From positions 3,280 through 9,448 of the forward strand of contig CARXAY010000034.1 in assembly GCA_949093475.1 (NCBI GenBank): a stretch of 6,169 bases of DNA. The letters are read 5' to 3'. Below the pieces are notes generated by a model. That model saw only the letters and a program-made list of their open reading frames with translations. It did not search any database and was not told the DNA's origin. The position numbers were made by a program, and so were the translations under genes. This document shows, in pieces, positions 1 through 4,153 of the stretch; positions within the stretch are counted from its first letter, which is position 1; the number at the start of each line of letters is the position of its first letter. The stretch is from an uncultured Oscillospiraceae bacterium. GTDB lineage: Bacteria > Bacillota > Clostridia > Oscillospirales > Oscillospiraceae.

Positions 1-252
1 GTTTTCGTTGTCGGAATAGTGAGTGCCCACGACGTTGCCGGCGGCGGCGTCCGGCTCGGCCAGAAGCTCCGCTTCGCCTGCAACGTCCGCCAAGCGGGCC
101 GCGCCGTCGTCCGGGGCGGGCAGCTCCGCCTGCGCGTCCTTGTCCGTGACGGGGATCTCCGCCCACTCGTCTGCGGCGAACGCGGCGGCGGGCAGCAGGC
201 CCACCACCATGACCAGCGCCAACAGCGCCGCCAAAATCCTCTGTTTCCTCAT
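1..252 (-). CDS. Secreted protein, N-terminal part only (runs off the left edge)
   Basis: Only the first 84 codons are present; the frame is open to base 1, so the protein is longer and its function cannot be read. It begins with a clear Sec signal peptide: basic start (MRKQR), a hydrophobic core at about residues 6-20, and a likely signal peptidase I site after Ala26 (motif AFA, then AD). The exported part visible is very acidic, with about 15 Asp/Glu against two basic residues, low in complexity and rich in Ala, as in linkers at the head of large cell-surface proteins. ATG at 252 is chosen because AAGGAGG lies at 260-266, 7 nt upstream. It has its own promoter (324-352) behind the terminator of the ArsC-type gene, so it is a separate transcription unit. 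No lipobox cysteine is seen, so a lipoprotein is unlikely. Confidence 0.8.
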   Translation of the reverse strand, partial: MRKQRILAALLALVMVVGLLPAAAFAADEWAEIPVTDKDAQAELPAPDDGAARLADVAGEAELLAEPDAAAGNVVGTHYSDNEN

Positions 253-323
253 GTTTTTGCCTCCTTGCACGTTTTCGGCGTTTTGCTCAAATGCTCTCGG
301 AAAACAATTTCACATATACAGCA

Positions 324-352
324 ATTCTAACAAAGACGCTTGGATTTGTCAA
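324..352 (-). promoter_or_regulatory. Sigma-A-type promoter for the secreted-protein gene
   Basis: Read on the minus strand: TTGACA (352-347), 17-bp spacer, TAGAAT (329-324), with a TGn extended -10 directly before the -10 box. This is close to the housekeeping consensus. Transcription should start near 317, giving a leader of about 65 nt. The -35 box contains the TGA stop codon (351-349) of the upstream ArsC-type gene, so the two units are packed end to end. Confidence 0.75.
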
Positions 353-726
353 TGTGTTTTCCCATGAAAAAGGCAAGCGCAAAAGCGCTTGCCTTTTTCC
401 CATTCCCTCCAGACCTCCGGGCGGTCGCCCACGGTGGCTTTTCTGCCGTTGCGGACGATGGGGGTTTTGAGCAGCCTTGGGTTTTCCAGAAGCTTTTCCA
501 GCTTGTCCTCGTCGTAGGCCAGATATTGGAGCAGGGCGGCGTCGGGGTGCTTGGGGTCGATGAGGGCGTCCAACCCCACCGCCGCCGCCACGCTTTTCAG
601 CTCTCCCCGGCTCATACCCTTGTCCAAAAGGTCGATGTTTTGAAAGGGGATGCGCCGTTCCTTAAAGTACCGCTGGGCCTTTTTGGTGTCAAAGCACTTG
701 CTCTTCCCGAAGATCTGGATGTTCAA
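349..726 (-). CDS. ArsC/Spx-family thioredoxin-fold protein
   Basis: A 125-residue protein of the arsenate reductase (ArsC)/Spx/YffB family. The N-terminal beta strand NIQIFG leads to the family cysteine (C11 in KSKCFDTKKA), followed by the helix KAQRYFKER, a GELKSVAAAVG segment and the cis-proline region KTPIVRNGR (P89). It has one Cys at the active site, not the CXXC of Spx, so it is not a typical Spx. Arsenate reduction is unproven; many such Clostridia proteins have no known substrate. I start at TTG 726 because GGAGGGG (739-733) lies 6 nt upstream and the family usually opens with the NIQIFG strand; an in-frame ATG at 741 has no ribosome site. The last 12 or so residues (RFCACLFHGKTH) extend past the expected family end and are encoded by the terminator hairpin and the sequence after it. 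It lies 35 nt behind the sigma gene, probably in one operon. Confidence 0.85.
   Translation of the reverse strand: MNIQIFGKSKCFDTKKAQRYFKERRIPFQNIDLLDKGMSRGELKSVAAAVGLDALIDPKHPDAALLQYLAYDEDKLEKLLENPRLLKTPIVRNGRKATVGDRPEVWREWEKGKRFCACLFHGKTH
367..398 (-). terminator. Intrinsic terminator lying inside the ArsC-type reading frame
   Basis: A perfect inverted repeat has 14-bp arms (367-380 and 385-398) and a 4-nt loop. The stem core is GGCAAGCGC/GCGCTTGCC and the outer pairs are A5/T5, so each strand carries a T5 tract after the stem and the element is symmetric. No plus-strand gene ends here, so it should serve the minus-strand sigma/ArsC transcript. It sits before that gene's stop codon (351-349), covering codons for about residues 110-120. 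Confidence 0.8.
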
Positions 727-732
727 CGCCGA

Positions 733-739
733 CCCCTCC
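733..739 (-). promoter_or_regulatory. Ribosome binding site fixing the TTG start of the ArsC-type gene
   Basis: GGAGGGG on the minus strand ends 6 nt before TTG 726. The same bases would be codons 1-3 if translation began at ATG 741, which has only AT-rich sequence in front of it. The site therefore argues for TTG initiation. Confidence 0.65.
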
Positions 740-742
740 ATA

Positions 743-763
743 AAAATAGGTTGTCCCTATTTT
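743..763 (-). other. Weak hairpin between the sigma and ArsC-type genes
   Basis: Inverted repeat AAAATAGG/CCTATTTT (743-750 and 756-763), 8 bp with a 5-nt loop, followed on the minus strand by a T5 run (746-742). Only two G:C pairs make it weak. It starts within the TAA stop of the sigma gene (764-762) and ends just before the ArsC ribosome site. It could be a leaky terminator or an mRNA processing or stability element that lowers ArsC-type expression relative to sigma; it could also be chance. Confidence 0.35.
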
Positions 764-1307
764 ACACCGGCCTGCCGGTTTTTGCAACCGTCAGCCGCAG
801 GCGCTGCCCGCCCCGGCGGAGCTTGCGGGCGGCGGTCTGCCGGGGCATCCCCAGCCGCCGGGCCGCTTCGGTGACGGTGTACCCCTCCGCCACGGCCAGC
901 AGCAGCGCCCTCTCCCGGCTGCCCGGGGCGGTGACCCGCTCCACCGCATCCGCCAGCTCCCACGCCGAATGGTCGTCCTCATAGACCAGCGTCTCCTCCA
1001 TCCGCCGCAGGGGGACGGTAGGGACTTCCCGCCGCCGCTGGCGCAGATAGGTACACATCTCGTTTTCAATGCACCGCCGCGCCAGCGGGGGGAAGGGCCG
1101 TGCCTCGTCCCACCCCTCGGCGGCCTTCCAAAGGCCGATCAGCCCGCATTGCAGCAAGTCCTCGTCCTGCCGCAGCCACGGCGCAAGCCGCCGCGCCGCG
1201 GCGTACACCATGGGGCGGTAGCGGCGGATCAGATCCTCCACCATGTCCCCCCGGTTCAGCTTCGCCAGCTCCTCCCGCTCTCTTTGCCAGATTTCTTTTT
1301 CGTTCAT
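762..1307 (-). CDS. Stand-alone sigma-70-family protein (regions 2 and 4)
   Basis: A 181-residue protein with two sigma-factor parts. Region 2 covers about residues 24-92: core-binding and DNA-melting features RRYRPMVYAAARRL, then DEDLLQCGLIGLWKAAEGWD, then CIENEMCTYLRQ. Region 4 is about residues 128-172, with a helix-turn-helix at EGYTVTEAARRLGMPRQTAARKL preceding a basic tail. Regions 1 and 3 are absent, so it has the short two-domain layout. The CIENE...YLR segment resembles region 2.4 of the sporulation factors SigE/SigK/SigG more than ECF factors (from memory of those families). ATG 1307 is preferred over TTG 1337 because AAGGAGG (1322-1316) is 8 nt upstream. It is divergent from the XRE/ImmA-type genes and driven by a very strong promoter loaded with operator-like sites, so it is probably silent until derepressed. 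Target promoters are unknown; a non-sigma regulator with the same fold is possible. Confidence 0.85.
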   Translation of the reverse strand: MNEKEIWQREREELAKLNRGDMVEDLIRRYRPMVYAAARRLAPWLRQDEDLLQCGLIGLWKAAEGWDEARPFPPLARRCIENEMCTYLRQRRREVPTVPLRRMEETLVYEDDHSAWELADAVERVTAPGSRERALLLAVAEGYTVTEAARRLGMPRQTAARKLRRGGQRLRLTVAKTGRPV

Positions 1308-1315
1308 CGCAGCAA

Positions 1316-1322
1316 CCTCCTT
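1316..1322 (-). promoter_or_regulatory. Ribosome binding site fixing the ATG start of the sigma gene
   Basis: AAGGAGG on the minus strand, 8 nt before ATG 1307. It falls inside the reading frame extended to TTG 1337, which has no good site of its own, so the longer form is unlikely. Confidence 0.8.
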
Positions 1323-1373
1323 GTCTCCTTCGTTCAAACCTGTCCCATTTATCGGACTGATCCCGGTGTATTC

Positions 1374-1385
1374 TGACCACGGTCA
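1374..1385. repeat. Short inverted repeat in the leader of the sigma transcript
   Basis: TGACC-(2 nt)-GGTCA, 5-bp arms, about 20-30 nt into the predicted leader of roughly 95 nt. It may be a protein site or a small RNA hairpin; short enough to be chance. Nothing else recognisable as a riboswitch is seen in this leader. Confidence 0.25.
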
Positions 1386-1397
1386 AAGGGGATATGT

Positions 1398-1415
1398 CCT
1401 TATGAAATAATCATA
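1398..1415. promoter_or_regulatory. Operator-like site O1, over the -10 of the sigma promoter
   Basis: CCTTATGAAATAAT (1398-1411) followed by CATA; the inner part is a dyad TATGA-(5 nt)-TCATA (1401-1415). It matches site O3 read on the other strand at 13 of 14 positions (CCTTTTGAAATAAT) and shares TGAAATAAT with O2. Its position on the -10 box suggests direct repression of the sigma gene, most likely by the divergent XRE protein. Confidence 0.6.
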
Positions 1416-1438
1416 GCAAAGAAGGGAGAGAATGTCAA
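1410..1438 (-). promoter_or_regulatory. Strong promoter of the sigma/ArsC operon
   Basis: Minus strand: TTGACA (1438-1433), 17-bp spacer, TATGAT (1415-1410), with TGC directly before the -10 as an extended -10. That is a perfect -35 and a 5-of-6 -10. Transcription should start near 1403, leaving a leader of about 95 nt. The -10 box lies inside operator-like site O1, so a bound repressor would block polymerase. Confidence 0.85.
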
Positions 1439-1440
1439 CA

Positions 1441-1458
1441 CTAAATGAAATAATTTAG
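1441..1458. promoter_or_regulatory. Operator-like site O2, just upstream of the sigma promoter -35
   Basis: Dyad CTAAAT-(6 nt)-ATTTAG containing TGAAATAATT (1446-1455). It is 7 bp from the -35 of the sigma promoter, and its core begins 43 bp, about four helical turns, from that of O1. The inverted copy O3 mirrors it across the A6T6 tract. Confidence 0.55.
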
Positions 1459-1470
1459 AAAAAATTTTTT
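1459..1470. other. A6T6 tract at the symmetry centre of the divergent promoters
   Basis: Six A followed by six T, expected to be intrinsically bent or stiff DNA and able to act as an UP-like element for both promoters. Its centre (1464.5) coincides with the midpoint of the two -35 boxes and of O2/O3 (1464). Confidence 0.5.
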
Positions 1471-1472
1471 GG

Positions 1473-1487
1473 AATTATTTCAAAAGG
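1473..1487. promoter_or_regulatory. Operator-like site O3, just upstream of the XRE promoter -35
   Basis: AATTATTTCAAAAGG; its reverse complement contains TGAAATAATT, an exact inverted copy of the O2 core, and CCTTTTGAAATAAT, nearly identical to O1. The core ends 7 bp before the -35 of the rightward promoter, the same distance as O2 from the leftward one. It could mediate autoregulation of the XRE gene. Confidence 0.55.
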
Positions 1488-1489
1488 AC

Positions 1490-1518
1490 TTGCAATCCAT
1501 TTCAGACTGTGGTTAAAT
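1490..1518 (+). promoter_or_regulatory. Promoter of the XRE/ImmA-type/malic enzyme genes
   Basis: TTGCAA (1490-1495), 17-bp spacer, TTAAAT (1513-1518), with TGG immediately before the -10 as an extended -10. It is weaker than the divergent sigma promoter and has no operator over its -10, which fits steady low expression of a repressor. A start near 1525 leaves a leader of about 25 nt. Confidence 0.65.
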
Positions 1519-1550
1519 GAAGAGGACTTCAACATAGGGAGGCAGATTCC

Positions 1551-1904
1551 ATGTTTGAAAAACGATTGCGAGCCCTTCGGGAAGGGCAGGGCTTTCAGAG
1601 CCAGCAGGCCTTGGCCGACGCGCTGGGGGTAGCCCAGTCCACGGTGGCCAACTGGGAGTGTGGCCGCCGCGAGCCGAATTACGAGACCACCCGCAAGTTA
1701 GCGGACTTTTTTCAGGTGACGGTGGACTATCTCATGGGCCGCAGCGACGACCCTCACGGTGGGGTGGTCAGCGACGATGCCCTGCGGGCCGCGCTGTGGG
1801 GCGGGGATGTGGAGCTGTCGGAGACGGAGATGGACGAGCTGTGGGAGGACGTTCAGGAGTACGCCCGCTACAAGGCGCAGCAGTATCAAAGGAGGAAGAG
1901 GTAA
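1551..1904 (+). CDS. XRE-family (Cro/CI-type) DNA-binding repressor
   Basis: A 117-residue protein. Residues 1-61 form an XRE helix-turn-helix domain: EKRLRALREGQGFQSQQALADALGV, then AQSTVANWECGRREPN as recognition helix and loop, then the family ending LADFFQVTVDYLMGRSD. Residues 65-117 are an acidic then basic helical tail that may mediate dimerisation or peptidase recognition. ATG 1551 has AGGGAGG (1536-1542) 8 nt upstream. The next gene encodes an ImmA/IrrE-type peptidase 3 nt away, the ImmR/ImmA arrangement known from ICEBs1 of Bacillus subtilis, where the peptidase cleaves the repressor. The repeated TGAAATAAT elements in the divergent region upstream are its likely operators, making the sigma gene its main target. 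Which signal lifts repression is not visible. No integrase or transfer gene is nearby, so this pair may be chromosomal rather than part of an active element. Confidence 0.9.
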   Translation: MFEKRLRALREGQGFQSQQALADALGVAQSTVANWECGRREPNYETTRKLADFFQVTVDYLMGRSDDPHGGVVSDDALRAALWGGDVELSETEMDELWEDVQEYARYKAQQYQRRKR

Positions 1905-1907
1905 GGA

Positions 1908-2333
1908 ATGCAGGACGTGTTGTCCCTCTACCGTCTGGCGGAGGAGAGGGGGATCGACGTGGATCTTCGGCCGCTGCGCCGTGTGCCGTCCCTGTCGCTG
2001 TCCATGGATTGGGCAGAGGGGCGGTGCGCCGTGGCGTTAGATCCGGATCAGGTCGCCGGGGCGGCGGATGAAAAGGTCAAGCTGGGCCATGAGCTGGGCC
2101 ACTGCGTCACCGGCAGCTTCTATAACCGTTATGCGGCCTGCGACGTGCGCCGCCGCCACGAGCTTCACGCCGACCGCTGGGCCATCGCCCACCTGATCCC
2201 CCGCAAGGAGCTGAATGCCGCCATTGCCAAGGGAGTGCGGGAGGTCTGGGAGCTGGCGGAGTATTTCGAGGTCACCGAGGAATTTATGAAAAAAGCCCTG
2301 TCCCATTACGGACTGCTGGACGGGGCGGATTAA
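1908..2333 (+). CDS. ImmA/IrrE-family metallopeptidase (anti-repressor)
   Basis: A 141-residue zinc peptidase of the ImmA/IrrE family (M78 type). The metal-binding helix KLGHELGHCVTGSF carries HExxH (H61, E62, H65). The downstream family motif HELHADRWA supplies the probable third ligand E85 and the ExxAD signature. N-terminal residues 1-58 form the usual small mixed domain, and the C-terminal AEYFEVTEEFMKKAL resembles the family's closing helix pair. In ICEBs1 ImmA and in Deinococcus IrrE, such proteins cleave a partner XRE repressor after DNA damage or other signals; the adjacent XRE protein is the obvious substrate here (inference). The start ATG is 3 nt after the XRE stop; GAGG (1898-1901) is 6 nt upstream and a stronger AAAGGAGG (1888-1895) is 12 nt away, suggesting translational coupling. 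All catalytic residues are present, so it should be active. Confidence 0.9.
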   Translation: MQDVLSLYRLAEERGIDVDLRPLRRVPSLSLSMDWAEGRCAVALDPDQVAGAADEKVKLGHELGHCVTGSFYNRYAACDVRRRHELHADRWAIAHLIPRKELNAAIAKGVREVWELAEYFEVTEEFMKKALSHYGLLDGAD

Positions 2334-2346
2334 GGAGGAATCACGC

Positions 2347-3516
2347 ATGGACTATGCAAAGGAATCTCTGCGCTTACATTACGAATGGAAGGGCAAGCTG
2401 TCCGTCGTCCCCAAGATGGCGGTGGAGAGCCGGGAGGATCTGTCTCTGGCCTACACCCCCGGCGTGGCGCAGCCCTGTCTGGAGATCCAAAAAGACCCGG
2501 AGCTGTCCTTTGAACTGACCGGCCGCTGGAACACCGTGGCGGTGGTCACCGACGGCTCGGCGGTGCTGGGGCTGGGAGATATCGGCCCGCTGGCGGGGAT
2601 GCCCGTTATGGAGGGAAAGTGCGTCCTCTTTAAGGCCTTCGGCGGGGTGGACGCCATTCCCCTGTGCGTCAACACCCAAGATGTGGACGAGATCGTGGAC
2701 ACGGTGGCCCGCCTGCAAGGCTCTTTCGGCGGGGTGAATTTGGAGGACATCGCCGCCCCCCGGTGCTTTGAGATCGAGCGCAAGCTCCAAGCCAAGTGCG
2801 CCATCCCCATCTTCCACGACGACCAGCACGGCACGGCCATTGTGGTGGCGGCGGCTCTTTTGAACGCCCTCAAGGTGACGGGGAAGAAGATGGAGGACGT
2901 GACCGCCGTCTTTTCCGGTGCAGGCGCGGCGGGGACGGCCATTTGCAACCTTCTCCAGTCCATGGGGCTGGGGGACGCCATTGTCTGCGACCGCCAAGGG
3001 GCGATCTACGCGGGTCGGGAGGGCCTGAACGCCGCCAAGGCTGAGCTGGCCGCCCACACCAACAAGACGGGGAAGAAGGGGACGCTGGCCGACGTGCTGC
3101 GCGGCGCGGACGTGTTCATCGGGGTCTCCGCCCCCGGCACGGTGACGGCGGAGATGGTCAAGTCCATGGCCGCCGATCCCATTTTGTTCCCCATGGCCAA
3201 CCCCGTCCCGGAGATCATGCCCGATCAGGCCCACGCCGCCGGTGCGGCGGTGGTGGGCACGGGCCGCAGCGACTTCCCCAACCAGATCAACAACGTGCTG
3301 GCCTTCCCCGGCGTGTTCCGGGGCGCGCTGGACGCCCGGGCCTCGGTCATCAACGAGGCCATGAAGCACGCCGCCGCCCACGCGCTGGCGGATTTGGTGG
3401 GGGACAAGCTCTCCAAGGACTTCATTCTCCCCCTGCCCTTCGACCCGGCGGTGTGCCCGGCGGTGGCCGCGGCGGTGGCCAAGGCCGCGCGGGACAGCGG
3501 CGTGGCGCGAATTTAA
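2347..3516 (+). CDS. Malic enzyme (oxidative malate decarboxylase, short bacterial type)
   Basis: A 389-residue cytoplasmic enzyme converting malate to pyruvate and CO2 while reducing NAD(P)+. The malic N-terminal domain shows AYTPGVAQPC (catalytic Y36), GKCVLFKAFGG (catalytic K91) and VNTQD. Divalent metal ligands are probably E133 and D134 (NLEDI) and D159 (FHDDQHGTA). The NAD-binding domain begins with the GxGxxG motif SGAGAAGTAI (G191, G193, G196) and continues with FIGVSAPGTVT, FPMANPVPEI and TGRSDFPNQINNVLAFPG. Length is normal for the short form, with no C-terminal phosphotransacetylase-like domain. D215 at the end of the second Rossmann strand is compatible with NAD, but cofactor choice is not certain. 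The start has AAGGAGG (2332-2338) overlapping the upstream stop, 8 nt before ATG, only 13 nt after the peptidase gene. It is therefore probably co-transcribed with the XRE/ImmA-type pair. No terminator hairpin follows it. Confidence 0.95.
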   Translation: MDYAKESLRLHYEWKGKLSVVPKMAVESREDLSLAYTPGVAQPCLEIQKDPELSFELTGRWNTVAVVTDGSAVLGLGDIGPLAGMPVMEGKCVLFKAFGGVDAIPLCVNTQDVDEIVDTVARLQGSFGGVNLEDIAAPRCFEIERKLQAKCAIPIFHDDQHGTAIVVAAALLNALKVTGKKMEDVTAVFSGAGAAGTAICNLLQSMGLGDAIVCDRQGAIYAGREGLNAAKAELAAHTNKTGKKGTLADVLRGADVFIGVSAPGTVTAEMVKSMAADPILFPMANPVPEIMPDQAHAAGAAVVGTGRSDFPNQINNVLAFPGVFRGALDARASVINEAMKHAAAHALADLVGDKLSKDFILPLPFDPAVCPAVAAAVAKAARDSGVARI

Positions 3517-3522
3517 TGGAGT

Positions 3523-3567
3523 TTTAAGAAAACCTAAATTCCCTTTTGCACCCAAGCAGGGTATACT
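3523..3567 (+). promoter_or_regulatory. Candidate activator-dependent promoter of the two-component operon
   Basis: TATACT (3562-3567) is a good -10, but no -35 resembling TTGACA is found at 16-19 bp, and there is no TGn extension. Just upstream lies an AT-rich motif with 11-bp spacing: TTTTAAG (3522-3528), CCTAAAT (3533-3539) and loosely TTTTGCA (3544-3550). OmpR/PhoB-type regulators often bind direct repeats of this period next to or over a poor -35, so activation by the regulator encoded in this operon is plausible. The -10 is well supported; the repeat is imperfect and tentative. Confidence 0.4.
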
Positions 3568-3579
3568 GGGGGCAACGAT

Positions 3580-3585
3580 AGGAGG
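3580..3585 (+). promoter_or_regulatory. Ribosome binding site favouring GTG 3593 as start
   Basis: AGGAGG ends one base before an in-frame ATG (3587), too close for normal initiation, but 7 nt before GTG 3593. The GTG is therefore the likely start of the UBA-like membrane protein. Confidence 0.7.
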
Positions 3586-3592
3586 GATGGCT

Positions 3593-4138
3593 GTGGAGCG
3601 TGAGGAAAAGATCGAGCGCCTTGCAGAGCGCATGAAGGTGTCGGCGGAGGAAGCCGCCAAGGCGTTGGACGAAGCGGGCGGCGATCTTCTGGACGCGGCC
3701 CTTTTGCTGGAGCGGGGGCGAAACCCCGGCGAGCGGGTGGTACACACCCACTCCACCGCCGCCGCGGCCGCGGCCCAACTGCCCGCTGCCGCCCCCGGCG
3801 GGGCGGCCAAGGAGGAGGTTTCCACCGAGGCCAAGGTCAAGGAGATCCTCACCGCCGTGCTTACGGGGCTGTTTACCCACCCCATTCTCAACGGCGTGGA
3901 GCTGGAGTACCATGGAAAGCGGCTGGCGGTGATCCCGGCGGGAGTGCTGGTGGCGCTGCTGCTGGTGCGCTATTGGATCGTGCTGGGACTGGTGGCGGTG
4001 GGCCTGCTGGTGGGCTGGAAGTTCACATGGAGCGGGCCGCAATGGGGCAACGCCACCCTCAATACCGTCTGGGACACGCTGGAAGACACCGTGTCCGGCT
4101 GGCGGGAGAAGATGAAGAGCAACAAGCCCCACGGCTGA
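3593..4138 (+). CDS. UBA-like domain protein with C-terminal membrane hairpin (DUF4342-like)
   Basis: A 181-residue protein from GTG 3593. Residues 5-40 resemble a UBA-like three-helix domain as at the head of EF-Ts or NAC: IERLAERMKVSAEEAAKALDEAGGDLLDAALLLE. A low-complexity Ala/Pro/Gly linker (about 54-72) follows, then a segment (about 76-112) with a predicted helix and the strand pair VELEYHGKRLAVIP. Two hydrophobic stretches (about 113-125 and 128-142) could form one membrane hairpin or a single crossing, and an amphipathic tail GNATLNTVWDTLEDTVSGWREKMK ends it. The layout recalls DUF4342 proteins (UBA-like head, basic strands, glycine-rich hydrophobic end), but the match is by eye. It is the first gene of an operon with a response regulator and kinase, 15 nt upstream of the regulator, so it may be an accessory or sensed membrane component. 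Function unknown. Confidence 0.8.
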   Translation: MEREEKIERLAERMKVSAEEAAKALDEAGGDLLDAALLLERGRNPGERVVHTHSTAAAAAAQLPAAAPGGAAKEEVSTEAKVKEILTAVLTGLFTHPILNGVELEYHGKRLAVIPAGVLVALLLVRYWIVLGLVAVGLLVGWKFTWSGPQWGNATLNTVWDTLEDTVSGWREKMKSNKPHG

Positions 4139-4153
4139 TAGGAGGAAGGGAAC

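Noticed and set aside
340..984. 214-codon plus-strand open frame across the ArsC-type and sigma genes
   Set aside because: Opposite strand of two recognised families; the frame crosses the terminator and has no domain.
1308..1337. 10-codon extension of the sigma protein from TTG 1337
   Set aside because: It would place the strong AAGGAGG inside the gene; ATG 1307 has the correct spacing.
1374..1385. Leader inverted repeat as part of a riboswitch
   Set aside because: Only 5-bp arms and no surrounding conserved architecture seen.
1551..2333. Reading the XRE/ImmA-type pair as proof of an integrative element or prophage
   Set aside because: No integrase, excisionase, relaxase, att repeat or phage gene is visible, and flanking genes look like ordinary chromosome; left open only as a possible origin.
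3587..3592. ATG 3587 as start of the UBA-like protein
   Set aside because: It lies one base after AGGAGG, too close for initiation; GTG 3593 is better placed.
2374..3891. 505-codon minus-strand open frame antisense to the malic enzyme
   Set aside because: Frame kept open by GC-rich codons of the opposite strand; its protein has no recognisable motif, while the plus strand encodes an intact malic enzyme.
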